Shown here one piece after another: positions 12,501 through 25,438 of a stretch of DNA of 64,000 nucleotides. This DNA comes from Luscinia megarhynchos (taxonomy: Eukaryota; Chordata; Aves; Passeriformes; Turdidae): NCBI GenBank assembly GCA_034336665.1, contig JAPFBE010000013.1, positions 19,199,056 through 19,263,055 of the forward strand, given 5' to 3'. Each line of letters starts with the position of its first letter. Within the stretch, counting starts at the first letter, position 1. The position numbers and the translations under genes were made by a program. The notes beneath the pieces were generated by a model. The model was given only the letters and a program-made list of their open reading frames with translations. It had not been told where the DNA came from and searched no databases.

Positions 12501-15500
12501 TGTATGGTACAACCTTGGCTGGAGGCCTGTCATTACTGGCTGGGGTACAGTGGTGTGTGTTCATTGGGTGAACAGCATTTAGGTCATAGTGGGCTTACTA
12601 GCAACCCCATTGAAATTTCATGGAGTTAAATTTGTAACTCATGTGAGAAATTAGAAAATGTTATCAATGATAACAATATTTCTCTCCTTTCCTCTTTCCT
12701 CACCACTATGGTCATCTATGTTGGTTAAATGGAATTTGTGTTCTGAAAGTTGCCTTAAAAATGCTATAGAGAGACCTATACACTAAAGAACTGAGAGTAA
12801 AATTTACATGACCTCTCAACTGAGGTATTTGTAAAATGTAGGTGAAGTGTCAAGAACTGTTGTGACTTTTTATTCCATATGGAGATATAAGGGATTTTGT
12901 AAAGCATTCCAGCAGAGTGAGATAATCAACAATCTTTCTGCTGTGTGCGTGAGGTTTTTGTTTGTTTTATTTCATTTTAGGAATGCTGCTTCTGGGTAAA
13001 AAAATCTTTCTTTTTTTTTGCATTGGGGTGGTTTTTGCATTTGTTATTGGGTTTGGAGGGGGGTTTAGCAAACAAAGACACAAAACAAGCTGTTCCATCT
13101 GTAAAGTGCACTGTTATTCTCCAAAAAAAAACCTTACAGTAGAAAGATGCTGGAAAAAGGACAGTCTTGATGAGGTAATTGTCAGGGAAACTAGGAGAGA
13201 AAGTGTATTGCATGAAGACATGTTGATGTTCTTTGGAGCAATGATGTTCTTTTGCTTTTGAGGGTTCATGAATTCACAGGATAAAGTATTTCTTAATAAG
13301 CCCATCTCCCTTTACCTATGGAAAGAGTTTTGTCTAGGTTTAACCTTGGCTATAGCCTTGCTGCTTTTGTCTCTGGCTGCATTATGGTAAAAAAACCCCA
13401 GGAATGAGCCATTATAACATGTAGTTCTCTTATGACTGTGTCAGGTTAGAGTTTTCAGTGGTGCTGGGCTGGGTACTGTCCACTGTGCCAGGCATCCTGT
13501 GGAGCTCCCCTTTGTTGGAACTCCTCTGTCCCTGCTTTATTGTAAAGAGCTGCACTGGCATGTTGTATCATAGAAAAAGGGAACACATTTCTCTCAGCAG
13601 CCAACTAAGTGTAAGTTCAGGGGTTTACAGTGCAGTGTTAGGCTGTGCAAATAAGCTCAGAGAGATGACAAGGAATACAGGACATGACAGTAAGATACAG
13701 ACACATGCAGTTGAACTTAAAGGAGCAGTAAGAGGTAAAACAAAAGCAGGTTAGATTGGGACAATGGTGTTTCCTGTGGATTTAGGCATAGTATTTTTCT
13801 ACTCTTAAAGTAAACTACTTAAAGAGGAGCCATAAACACATCAAACCAAGGAGCAGTTTGAGGAGGTCAGGTGTTGTACATGAGAATCAAAGAATTTGGT
13901 AGTAAACAGTGTGTGGCTGAGGAGTTCTTCCCATCATATCTTAATGATGGGAATTTGGTATACTGGTGGAGGCAAATACCCACTGGAAAAAGTTTGTCAT
14001 AAGATTTGGAATAATTTTTCTTACAACTCATTATTTCTCCAGTTTACAAATTATTTCACCTTATTTGGGTCCTAGACACTTACTGCCTGATAAGGAGAAG
14101 TTGTTTCTATTTATAATTTGGAGTTTTTTACTCAGGTCACTGTGATATCTTAAGTGTTTCTGTAAGGGAGGACTGCAATATGGAAAATAATATAAACTGT
14201 AAAACTAATTAATGAGGGAATTGCAATAGAGATGGCAATGTGTGTCTGCTTTGAAAACCATTGATGGTGTGGTAGAAAGTGGTTTACTCAAGGTGTTCTG
14301 TAGAACAAGCAATAATGCTAATGAAGTTTCAGTGCTAGTGCAAATGCACAAATGAATTTTTAAGGTAATCAAGGAAGCAGTGCATTCATTAGTTTGATAC
14401 AAACATTAGGCAGTTTCATTAAAGGTGCAATTTGAAGTGTACTATTTGCATGTATTATGGGGCAAGTATAATTTTGTGTCATAGCAATCTCCTCTATTGT
14501 ATACTGAGAATTTTGTAAAAGCTCCAAAATTGCTTTTTCCTAGGGCTGCTGATTTCTTTTACAAAGAGCAGAAGCTGTGTTACCTTGATCTTTTACATTG
14601 TACTGGAGGGCAGCAAATTCCAAATTCAAACCTTTCTTTAATTTTCACCAATATGACATAAACGGACATTGCACATAAAAGGCTGAGCCATTGCATATCA
14701 CTTCTGGTATAAAGACTATTACAGTAACAGAAATGCCCTGGTAGTAAATTTATGTGAATGATAACCATGTGTCTCCGAATTCCTCCTGTTTCTCATTCAA
14801 GTTAAATGTTACTCTATCAATACTTGCCAGATATCTTGCACTCTCATGTCTCTGCAATGTTTTTAAGCCTTTTGATGCCTTTCAGTTTTTGAAGTTATGG
14901 TATTATTTTAAAGATCCTTAAATTAGGTCATAACAAAAATATTTCTATTTATCTAATCCATTTCCCTGTCTTCAGAGTGCTTGGTGTGCTGTAATAAAGG
15001 AGAGAGATTTAAACAGCTTCCTTCAGTATGAGGAGAAAAGACTCTGAAAATCACAAGTTTCCTCTAAAGACTAAAGCTTTTTCAACTGACTGCAGTGTGA
15101 TGGGAGGGGCTGTGAATGATTAAAATTAAACTCCATTGCAGGGGGACAGGATTTGTAGGATGCAGAGCTAGTGAGTCACTATTTTCAATTCTCGGGTTAA
15201 AAAAAGGGGGGAAAAAGGATTTCTATAGCTGTTGACTACTGTGTTAAAAGTGGAGGAAGTGTTGTGTCTCATATCAGTTTTCCAGATGCTTTGGTTCAAT
15301 TCAGGTTGGAATTCAGTAGCCATCCAATTGTCACTGCTCACAGAAAGAATGGAAGAGTTGTGCAGGCTTTTTTTAATCACACCAGTTATCATTTCTTGTT
15401 AATCTCATGCCCTATTGGCCAAAACATGAGCACATTTCCGTTAGTGCTTGTGACTGTTCTCTTATATGTAGTGAGGAGCCTGGTTAGGGGAGTGAGAGCT

Positions 15501-16960
15501 AACAGTATCATCACTTTTGCTCAAAGCTGCAGTTGCTGAGGGCAGATGATATTCACAGCTTGAAATCCAGGATCAAGCTTTTCAGGCACTGCTTTTGTCC
15601 TGCAGTTACTATTCATCCAGTACTGCACTTGCCCTGACTGTTTAGCTAACACCTTTTGCTACCAGTTAGGTTGTTCTGCCTTCAGTTTCAAGTTGCATTT
15701 ATTCAATACAATGGGTTGAGCTCCTAAGTAAAGATCTCGTTAGGAGGCAGTGACCCGATGCAGCATTTTGTCTGGATCCTGCTTATTTTGAGATAAGCAC
15801 TGTTTTTCTCAAACAAGGCCTGACTGTACTCGACATCTATTAAAAGCACCCTCTAGTTTAAAAACAAAAAAGGTCTTCTGGAATCACGTAGTCTTCTGAA
15901 ATGTCTCAAAACTATTCAAATGCTGGCAGCCAGCATAAAGCCTTTGCCTGATCCTAATCTGCAGAATGCAACAGGCATCATTGCCTAGCTATTTTCAGCC
16001 AATTCCCTGTACTGCACATCTAAAACTAGAACAAGACTGTCACTGCTCTCCTTTGCTTTCCAGCCCCAGCAGCTGCACTGGCCCTGTCCTCCTTGTTTTT
16101 TGGGGTTTTTACCCCCCCGTTTAGAATGAAATCAGGCACTTCAACCCAATGTGGGTTTTTTAAGGTCGCAATGTTCTTTGGGCTGATGAAGTGTGACATT
16201 TTTGTTGACAGGCATTTGATTCCTATACTTCCTGATCTTTGAATCAAATAAGCAGCTCCTTCAATAAGATATTTATTGATATTCATAATTCCCATATATC
16301 CATCATCTTTCAGAGCAAACCTGAGTGTGTTCTGGAAGCTTTTGTGGGATTTAATCCCAGACCTTGTGATCTCCTGTGGGCTGCATGGCTTCATATTGTC
16401 ACTTGTCTTTGTCTCCCTTCAGTTGAGGTCCTCCATCCCACATTTACGTTTCCTGCTTTGCTTTTCTTACTGTAATATATAATATAATGTAATTCGTGTA
16501 AAGTTGTAAATTAATGTAGAATAAGCAATGTCTGTATGAGTAAAGAAATAAAAACTTAAAAACCAAAAGCTGCAAAGGGAGAAACAGGGGTTGCTTAATC
16601 GCAACACTGTAATAGCCAACAAAAGCTGAAGAGCTGGGTTAGCAAGACAATAGAAGCAGAATACCTAGTCCTTTAATTTTGTGTCCTTTGCTCTGGCATA
16701 TAATAGGTCAAGGAACATCTTTACTATGTGTGTAGAAAAAGAGGAGAAAAGTCAATAGTAAATATTTTATTGTTAAGGAAAGACTGGTAAAGGTGCAGGA
16801 AAACAGGGGAGAAACACAGGAGTCCTTGAGCATGAGAGAAAGAAAATTTCTAGCTTTCAATGCACAGCGCAGTGGAACTGGGCATGGAAGCACAGAAAGC
16901 ACAAGGAAATGTAAATTGAGAGATGTTGAGGCAAGCTGGGAAAATGTATGTGAGGATATA
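9510..16960. other. Non-coding stretch, no gene seen
   Basis: No open frame here exceeds about 125 codons, and none resembles a known family. Isolated donor-like sites (CAG|GTAAGA near 12385, GTAAGT near 11193) follow segments that are closed in most or all frames. A G/T-rich tract lies at about 13010-13070. A tiny hairpin of GGGGT and ACCCC sits at 16102-16115. Confidence 0.6.
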
Positions 16961-16984
16961 ATATGTGTGTGTGCATATATATAT
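16961..16984. repeat. (TG)n(TA)n alternating simple repeat
   Basis: Twenty-four bases strictly alternate purine and pyrimidine, with a block of GT steps flanked by AT steps. It is a compound microsatellite with possible DNA-unwinding or Z-DNA tendency. Confidence 0.75.
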
Positions 16985-17349
16985 CTAATAGTAGGTGATC
17001 TATTAAATAATTTTGTAAAAGCTGAAATCTATTATGCAGTCACAGAAAACAGAATGGTGTGTGATTGGAACCGTCCATCTCGAGGATCTTTGTCTCGCTT
17101 GCCCTGCCCTGCTGTCACACATCAGTGTTTGGCAGAAATTGGGAGGCACAAAGAGAACAGTGTATTTGGTGGACAGGGTTCTGAAAAGCTGAATTTGATG
17201 ATTTGAGCAATATATTGACACAAAATCAGTTGACCCTGTCCACATGGTCCACCATTAATTCAGCCCTTGTATTTCACTAAAAAAATTGTTTTGTTGACTT
17301 TAAGGTGCAGATTTGGTCTCTTTTTTATATAAACCCACAGAATAAAGAC

Positions 17350-17379
17350 ATTCTAGAATTGATCCACCTATTCTAGAAT
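17350..17379. promoter_or_regulatory. Pair of heat-shock-element-like dyads
   Basis: The palindrome ATTCTAGAAT occurs at 17350-17359 and again at 17370-17379, exactly 20 bp apart, about two helical turns. Each contains TTCnnGAA, the inverted pentamer pair bound by heat shock factor. A perfect HSE usually has three contiguous pentamers, so each copy alone is minimal. The matched spacing is what makes the pair notable. Nearby AATAAA and T-rich DNA give no promoter context. Confidence 0.3.
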
Positions 17380-18685
17380 TTATTTCTTCCATCTGGTTCA
17401 GATCAGACTTGTTACATCATGAAAATATGATTTTATGGCTTTCCTACTATAACTGCATTTGAGTGCTTTTAAAAGCTTTTTTTTAATTGGACATGATAAT
17501 ATTTGAAGCAGTATTTTGGCTAATTGTTTAAATCTGCACTTAGACAATTGTTAAAATGAATGCTATTTTTATTATGTAATGTTAAAAAACCACACATGCC
17601 CTATAGTCTCTTCTCTAATTAGGAAACAATTAAAATTACAAAGTCTACTTCTTGAACACCAAATTTTAATGTCTTTATGCTTGAGTTGTATTATAGCAGC
17701 TCAAGGGAATGCTAATGGGACATTTTGATCCCTTTAAAACTTCTATGAATGCCCATGTAGAAGCTGAAAATAAATATTTGTTTAGTCTAAATGACTATAG
17801 AGTTAAACTACAAGGACTGATCTCGGTTGTTTCATTTTTAGCTTCCTACAGTGTGTAGTTGTCACAAAGTGGAACAGCACTAAAGTTGGCTGACACGTTT
17901 TCAGACCCCATAGCAGAGAAGAATAGAGTATCTGACTGACATAATGGAATAGATTTCGAAAATATTCAGGGTTGGAAACTGAATTCCTATTAGCAGATCA
18001 AGCTTTTACACTGGGTTTGTAAAAGCCTGTGCTGTGGTTGCTATGCACCACAGTATTCACAGCATGTTTTTTTAATTCACTTTGATTCAACATTTTGATT
18101 ATATGTTAAAACACACATACCTACAGACCCAAATGATCATCGTTGTGGACTGCTGATTTTTTGTTTTTAGATGATGGAAACTGCGTGGAGTCCTGAGACA
18201 ATGGGAAGTTTCAAGACTTCATGTACAAAAGTCATGGAAGAAATACTGGAGTGTGCCCTCAGGCTGATTATTTCATTCCCTCCCTTTCTTCCTCACAGAA
18301 CGGATGTATCTCAGACTGTGGTCTGAGCATCTATTGAAGCATTGCTAGCACTTCTAATACAGGTTTTTGCCTTTTTGATAAGGTGCATAGGTTGGACAGG
18401 AGTTGAGGGTGAAATTGAGGTCATGGTTCAGCCTTCTACCCAGCTCTGTGACACTGCCCATATGGAGTCATGAGTCATCCTTCTGAAGTTTTGTCTTCCA
18501 ATAGCTCTGAGAATGTCTATGTAGTAGCTTAGAGCGTGGGTGAAGTGTTCATTAAAATGTTGCTCATGCCCAAAAGCCTTAGGCAGCCTGACTGATCAAT
18601 TCTCTCTGGGCTTCCATGGCACAAGTTTTTTCTCTGTTGTGTGAGGATCTTTACTTCTCCTGTCTGCATCTAATACTCTTTTCTC

Positions 18686-19087
18686 TTAAAAATCTTCAAC
18701 TGATTTGATCTCTTCTGAGTCTTGAGGTAGATTGGATTTACTTAAGCTACAAGCAGAGCAAAAATCAGTACTGGCTGACCACATTGTTTTAGTTTGTAGG
18801 GCAGATGGGATACAAACTCCATTTTTTACACAGTCATAATTTACCCAGATGTGAAGATCCCCATACTCAATTCCTGACTTTATTAAAGCACTTGAACAGG
18901 ATAAGACATTAATCAGGACCTCCATATAAATATGGCTGTTTGATGGCTTTGTTGGAATTAATGTCCATCCTGAATTTATTGAAGTGACTACTGTTATGAA
19001 GAGATTTGGTCTTTCACTTGAGCTGAAGCTGGGCAAGCTCCAGTGAGTGGCTTTCCAAGTGCCCAAACCCACAGTGCTAGGCTTCAT
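18686..19087 (-). other. 133-codon minus-strand open frame, unrecognised
   Basis: This is an uninterrupted minus-strand frame from 19087 to a TAA at 18686-18688. Its predicted product is mixed hydrophobic and polar with several Cys residues, and the last 20 residues are acidic. There is no signal peptide, repeated motif or family signature I can name. I estimate that about one frame this long is expected by chance in six frames of this window. It could be a decayed exon or nothing. Confidence 0.15.
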
Positions 19088-20177
19088 GTAGTTGCTTGGA
19101 GAACTGGAGTGAACAGAGAGAAGGCTTTAAGACTCAAGTTCTTTGATCCAGAATTTGTTATGGTACTGATTTTACTTCAAATTAAGATCCTGTTTTATTG
19201 TCTGGGTGGATATAATTTTTGCCCTATTAAAAATAGGGGTTGCAGTAACTATGAGTTATATGAGTAAGGATTTTATGTTGGAGGCCTGAGTTCCAATTTG
19301 TTCCTGACTGACAAATAAGAAAATCAGTGAATGATTTTGTAGCTCAGAGTTGCAGACTTCAAGGACTGGATCCAAGGGATGTAGTTTTCAAATTCTTCCC
19401 ACCTGGAAACTGTTTTTTCTTTCAAAAAAACTCACATAGGAATGGAGGGTCTTCTTCTTTATCCTCCACAGCATTAAGTTTCCCATGCTCTTACACCATA
19501 TTTTTGCTACTTTGAGAGAGTCACTCTCACCAGGTGGATTACTAACAAGGTTGGTATATGAGCTAATAAACTTCTCTGTGTTCTGTAGTCACAGCTGGGC
19601 TGCACCCATACCTGACCCTCAGAGAGCTATTGCAGTGTGTCTAGACATGTCTTTGGATCTCTGTTATTTGCCTACATGCAATGGGAGCTCTGTGTTCTCT
19701 TCCCTTACTATTGCAAATCTTCAGCTTATTCCTTCTTTCCAGCTTCTCTGATTGCATTCATACAAAGACAAAATCCTGTGATTTCATCTTGCATGCTTTC
19801 TCAGTATTGACTGCCAGATAAATAGCGTGTGCTTCCTGTTCATTTGTTGTCTTAGACACTGATTTTGCCTGTCTTAAAGGACTGTAAGGTTTGGCAAGGC
19901 TAATATTATAGTGACAGTTGTGTTCTTTCACCAAGTTCTTCCTCTTAGCTTGACTGCTTTTCTGTTCCAGGGGAGAGTAATAACCAATTTTCCTTTTCTG
20001 CTTTCACTGCTGAGCTTGATGTTAATCTGCTGGCATTTCTTTCTCTGATCTCTTATTGTCTGCTCAGCCTTAGTCTTGCTTCCTTTATTCTGACAGCTGC
20101 TCCAGACTCGCCTTTTTTTATGTCCTTCACATATTTATTTGTGTGTCATCTTTGTTGGTGCCTTTGATGTTTGGCAG

Positions 20178-20300
20178 GACCTTACTGAGGTTTACTTGAA
20201 GGAACTTGCCTTTCCAGTGGCCCAGAAGGCACTGAAGAAGCAAATGAAGGGGAGGAATCATCTGGAACCAATGAGTTCATGGGCTTGTTATCAGCAAATA
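20178..20300 (+). other. Candidate exon, coding-like in two frames
   Basis: A T-rich stretch ends in TTTGGCAG at 20177. After it, one frame begins D-L-T-E-V-Y-L-K-E-L and continues amphipathic and basic. A second frame, reachable through an acceptor CTTTCCAG about 40 bp further on, is acidic and Ser/Gly-rich (E-E-A-N-E-G-E-E-S-S). Only one could be genuine. No strong donor closes either, since CAAATA|GTTGTA near 20300 is poor. Family unknown. Confidence 0.15.
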
Positions 20301-20409
20301 GTTGTATGTCTTATCTCTTTTCCACTGTTTGGGACTGTGTACAACTTCTTATGTTTTCATCCTACACTTTGCATGCTCTGTCTGCTTCTGCACTGTGAGT
20401 GACCAGGTG

Positions 20410-23400
20410 CCAAAACGGATTGGGACTTGTAACTGAATGTTTTCTTTGGTTTAAGCAGCTGGTGGGCTTTTTTCCCCCATTAGTTTACAATCTTTTTTTT
20501 AAGAGTAAACATACTTGAGATGCCTTTAACTCTCCCTCTGCAAGATGCAAGTATTTTTTCCCCCAAAATATGAGGTATTAGATTTTAAAATACTGCATTT
20601 TTAGATCAATTTTGATGATTTCATCCTGGAATTATAGGGGGGTTCCAAAATTATATTTTACACACTGAGGTAAGAATATGCATCCTTTCATTGTGGTATT
20701 TTAAAGAACTGATAGGCAGACTTCTGCATGCAATTCAGCATTTCATAATTATATTGTATTGAATTTAGAGTATTTGGTCAAGAATTGAGATTATGAATAA
20801 ACTGGTGGAGTAACTGTATAGCCAGCTGCTTTGAAGTTGTGTTCAGTCATTTAATTTCACATGAATTTTTAATAGTGATTCCACCCTGTTTATTATATTA
20901 AATTCCACTTGGTGTGGATTCTTGGACCTCTGTGGTCTGATAGTGACAGAAGGATTTTGAGACATGAAACTGTTTACTTTCTGAACTTTCAGTTGCTTTG
21001 CACTTTATTCCTTTTGAATAATTAAATCGTTGTTTAATATCTGAGGTTGAGACTGGAAGCAGTTCTTTTTCATCTGCTTCTTACCAGCACAGTTGAAGTT
21101 TCTTAAAAGAAAGGACATAAGATCTGAATACCCTAAACTATCCAAATTAGTGTACTTTTTTTAGTGATAAATAGTGTCCTGGAAAGTGTCAGTTAATTCA
21201 GTCTTAAATCTTTAAAGAGGTAATTTTGACAGGGTTCTGTAAATGTAGAAAGTTCGACAGAGTAATCAGAGAAAGGTTCCTAATGAAATCCTGGCTTTGA
21301 TGGTGAAAATGTCTGTCTAGTTTTAATAAAATCTCGATTACACTGCATTCATGAGGATTTCTGCAAGTCTGCCCTGATGACATATAAACTTTAAATTAGG
21401 CATAGTCAATAAAAGGCCACCTAATATGGTTTCATATTTTGAAAGGTTTCCCCATAATTGCCCCAGCTAGTTAGTCTGTTTTCTAACCATTTTGGCATCT
21501 GCATGTGCTGAAAGAAATCATCCTGGGAAAGATGGAGCTTGTACAGCTTGTAATGATGTGAAGTGACCTGACAGAGACCTCCCCCTGCTGCCTCCTTATT
21601 TAGTGACCTTCCACAAGAGATGAGACAGCAGCCTTCTCACAGCAGCTGTTTTCTAAATTTGGTCTGACAAATGGTATTATAAAGGTGGCAGGTGAGGTTA
21701 AGAGATCTGATCAGAGTGTACTGATTTAACAGCCACCAAAAGGTACAAAAGAATATAAGGAAAAACAATCAAGTGCTGTCTCTTTATCATTGTATCAGTT
21801 TTCTCTGAATGGTCCCTTGTGAAAGCTGTTACTGATGGCTTTCAGCTATGTATCATTATAATACCTCCAATAAGCATTACATAATAGGAAAAATATGCTA
21901 CATTGAGCAATGAAACTGGTGTTAGCCAGTCCTGTGGCCCATATCAAAATGCTCTCACTAGCATTCACTGTAATAACACTTCCTCAGATGTAATGGACTA
22001 CAGCATATCATCCAGTAAGAGTTCATACATTCACTGTAATGTTTTTTGCATATCACTGTTACAAGTAATGGCTGTGACTACTCAAAAGGAAAAGAATCCA
22101 TTTTTTCTCTCTATAATAGTTCAGACAATTTTCAAGCATATTTTCTGCCACTGCTGTGTTTGCATGGCTAAATAGGGAAACACTCTATGTGTTGGTTCTC
22201 TCAGGCCCTGAGGAAGAGGAGAAAACACAGTGATGATAAAACCACAAGAATTAAGTAGAACAACTGGGTAGATGGTAGCACTTAACTGATTTTTATTATT
22301 GGTTCTCTTACTGACAGTTCATAGACTTCATAAAGTTCATAGAATTCATAGTTGTCTCCTATAAATTATGTGGATTATAAGAAGAAATTTGCAGAATGAG
22401 TGCATCTGAGGTGCTCTGACTAGAGCAGCAAATCTGTATTTCAGAAGCACTTCAGGTGTTAGAAGCTTTGAAAAGGATCTTCCCTCTTTACTGTAGAGTG
22501 ATGTAGCATTATGTACTTGGGCTGGAAATACAAAGGTGTCTTTGGAAATCAGACCTGCTGACTGGATGTGTCAGACTTTCAGTCTAGGATAAGTCAGAAA
22601 TGTCATAAATTTTTTTTCTACTGTTTGAATTCTTTGTACGTTAAAACATTGTACTCTTTATGGTGCTAACTGGAAAAAAAAAGTCCCTCGGGTATCTTTA
22701 TTTGGATGGTTATTTCCTGTGTTTGCTCACCAGCATTAAAGTACAGAAGTTACTTTCTGCATGGGATTGAAATGTTGCAAGCTTGCTACAGGTTACAGAT
22801 TTTCAGGTGTCATCTTGAAGAGTTTTGAAGACTATTGTTACAGATACAGGTAGGTAGGATATATGTAGGTTTAGAGATCTTTTGTCATAAAGCTTTAGTA
22901 TAAAAAGTACACTGAAAAACTAGTATATTCCAAAGATGTTGAGTTATAAAAGTCACATGCCTCTTTGTATGAATGATAGTTTTGGCCAATGCAACATAAT
23001 GTAATAAGTATTAATGTAATGGATGATTAGATTTGTCACATTAATGACAATGAATTCTAGCACACAGGCATTGTAAAGGGGGAGGTGACTGGTGGCAATG
23101 GATGGACTTTGAAATGCTTCCAGTGAGAGCTGGAGAGGATCATTTTTGGTCATGATTTTTTTTCTCATTTAAATTTTAGGTAATTATCTGAGAGTAAATT
23201 GACCCCACAAAAAAAAGTTGTGAAGGATCATAACTTATGGAGGATGGAGAAAGGTATTATTCTCTAGCTACAAACAGGGTTCATCAGGCACTCAGGACCT
23301 GAAGAAAAGTTGTACCTGCAGCCGTGCATGGTGTTTCCCAAAGTGTGGGAAAGATTTTTTCAGCTGGCTGAGAAGCTCAGCATCTGCAGAGTGCTCGTGG

Positions 23401-25380
23401 GCCATCACCTTCCAAGCACAAGCAGGCACCCATGCTCTGTTCAGGCCCTGCCCTGCTCCTGCCAGGCAGGGGCGGGAAGGGCAGCCCATGGGCCACGAGT
23501 GCATCACAGCAGTGTCTGCTGTAAACATTTATGTCTGCTTCAGCCTGCTCATGGGGAAGCAGGACGTAACAGAAACCCAGCTACAATCTTGTTTACCCAG
23601 ACAGCATGTTTTAAGATATAAATATTTTTATTCTTTTTCTTTTGGATGTTTGTCAAGTGCGTTTTGGGTTCAGTGGGAAATTTACAGTGTAATGTTTGGT
23701 AGCAAGTGTGTATTTTGAGGATGGTGGCATGAGAAACAGGATGCCCAGGTCCTACCTTGTTTGAACAATCTTTCTAGGTTTTACTGCCATGCTCCCCACC
23801 ATGGCATGCAACTGCTTTCCAAGCCCTCTGACCTGCAGAGGCAAGAGCAGGTAGGCACTGTGCATTATGTTTCTTAGGAGTGGAAGGTAGAGGCCTTTTG
23901 CTCTGTACCTTGGAAGAGTTTTCTCTGATACAGAAGGGTTTTTTATTGCCTGGGTTCTGAGGCAGAGTTCTTCAACCACCTTAAAAGTTGTTGGCAAAGT
24001 GATCTTGAACCAAATTGCCTCAAGTACTGTACTGGGGGATGACACGGTATTAATGTGTTGACCTTAACTTCAAATCCTAAGGTGGAATAGGGTGGTGGCT
24101 GTGTAAGAAGCAAGTTAACCAACCAGTGTTGTTCAGTGCCTTTGTCCAGGGCATACTGAGGGGTCAGTCATGATCTCCTGGGTGCTGCTTTGCTAAACAC
24201 AGTTCAAATTTGAACAGGCCTCATTCCAGAGGGCTTGTGGACATTATCAATGGAAGGAAAAATATGGGGAATACAAAACTAAAAGCAATTGTACTACACA
24301 TGTGAAATCAGATTAATGTTATGATTTTTGTTGTGGAGAAATAGCATGCAAGAAGGAAAGGCTGTTTTAGAGAAGAAGAAAACCAGAGACAATGAAGGCA
24401 GAACAGAAAGAGCTGAGCATACAGTTAATGGAGCCAAGAGTTAAAGAATGAAAGAGGGCGCAGAGATTAGAGGCAGAGAAAGACCATGTTTAAGTAAGAA
24501 ATAAGGGTAAACCTAATGCTTGTACTACCCTGTAGATTTTGAAGAGTGCATCATGACCTGCACTCCTACAATATTTTCCTCTGAAATGCTGTGTATGCTG
24601 AACTGTTCAAAGGCTAAGTAGAACCTGCTGAAAATAGTTGTGCCCATTTGATGAAAGCTTGAGCTTTGGCATGTCTAGTCACGGCATGTGTCTAGAACAA
24701 GCTTCCCTTTCTCTTCCCAACCTCAAGTCCTTCACAATCAGAATTCCTATACTGCAATTACACTGTTTTAAGAAAGCTGCAGACCTCATATATTATTCCT
24801 GTGTTGGCTGTAAGAAGAATTGGACCTTTCCCTAGGCACCAGTTTAACTGAGACTAGGAGCCAACTACTGTCCTACAGTCTGTCCCAGGCCTAGCCCCCC
24901 TCACCCCTGGCTTTGGAGTCCAGCCCTTCACAGCTTTCTGTTTCTTCTGGGTTAGCTTGATCTTCCCATGGGATGACTCCCAAACTCTCCAGGTCCCTAT
25001 GTGTGTCCAAAGAAGCTCCACCCTAGGCCTGTGTCTCTTCCCAACTTATCCCACCCTAACATCCCAAGAAGCAGCTTTACACCTTTTTGTCTCTGCTGAA
25101 TGATTCCCTTCGGTAGTCAAAAAACCAGAAACCTGAGCGACAGAAAAGCAGCACTTGATGTGGGCTTTTGATTTAGAAACAGTTGAATGTTTATCTGTGT
25201 GTTCCTGGCACTGTTGCTTCCTACATAGGATGCTCAGAGATCCTCCATTCTATATGGGCAGCTTTGAAGGTGTGACTGTAGGTATTTGCAAGGAATAGAG
25301 AAGGTAAGTTGAAAAAATCTGATGGCCAATAGTATTGATGTAAGGCTATTTTTATCTTTTTTATCCTGGTCCTGCCTTTC
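20410..25380. other. Non-coding stretch, no gene seen
   Basis: Only short frames. It contains the four-copy 9-bp repeat at 22317-22352, a small GC-rich patch at about 23380-23500, and a purine-rich (A/G) stretch at about 24335-24490. An AAG|GTAAGT donor near 25302 follows segments with stops in all three frames, so it does not define a coding exon. Confidence 0.6.
22317..22352 (+). repeat. Four-copy 9-bp tandem repeat
   Basis: Four consecutive 9-bp units fit the pattern nTTCATARn (GTTCATAGA, CTTCATAAA, GTTCATAGA, ATTCATAGT). Units one and three are identical, suggesting duplication of an 18-bp dimer. Confidence 0.65.
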
Positions 25381-25438
25381 ATTTTGGCACCCAGAATTTA
25401 TAAAGTGAACCATATTAGGAGGGGTTTTTTTTGTTTGA

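Larger units (their letters stand above)
16990..20130. other. Non-coding stretch with two weak open frames
   Basis: This holds the paired HSE-like dyads at 17350-17379. A 51-codon frame starts with ATG-ATG at 18171, immediately after a T-rich acceptor, and stops at 18323-18325. A 133-codon minus-strand frame lies at 18686-19087. Neither matches a family I know, and both lengths are compatible with chance. Confidence 0.5.

Noticed and set aside
16793..17206. 137-codon plus-strand open frame
   Set aside because: It spans the TG/TA microsatellite and has no family signature or splice boundaries. Its length is within chance expectation.
25210..25302. Strong donor AAG|GTAAGT preceded by an AG acceptor
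   Set aside because: All three frames contain stops, so at most it is a non-coding exon, for which there is no other support.
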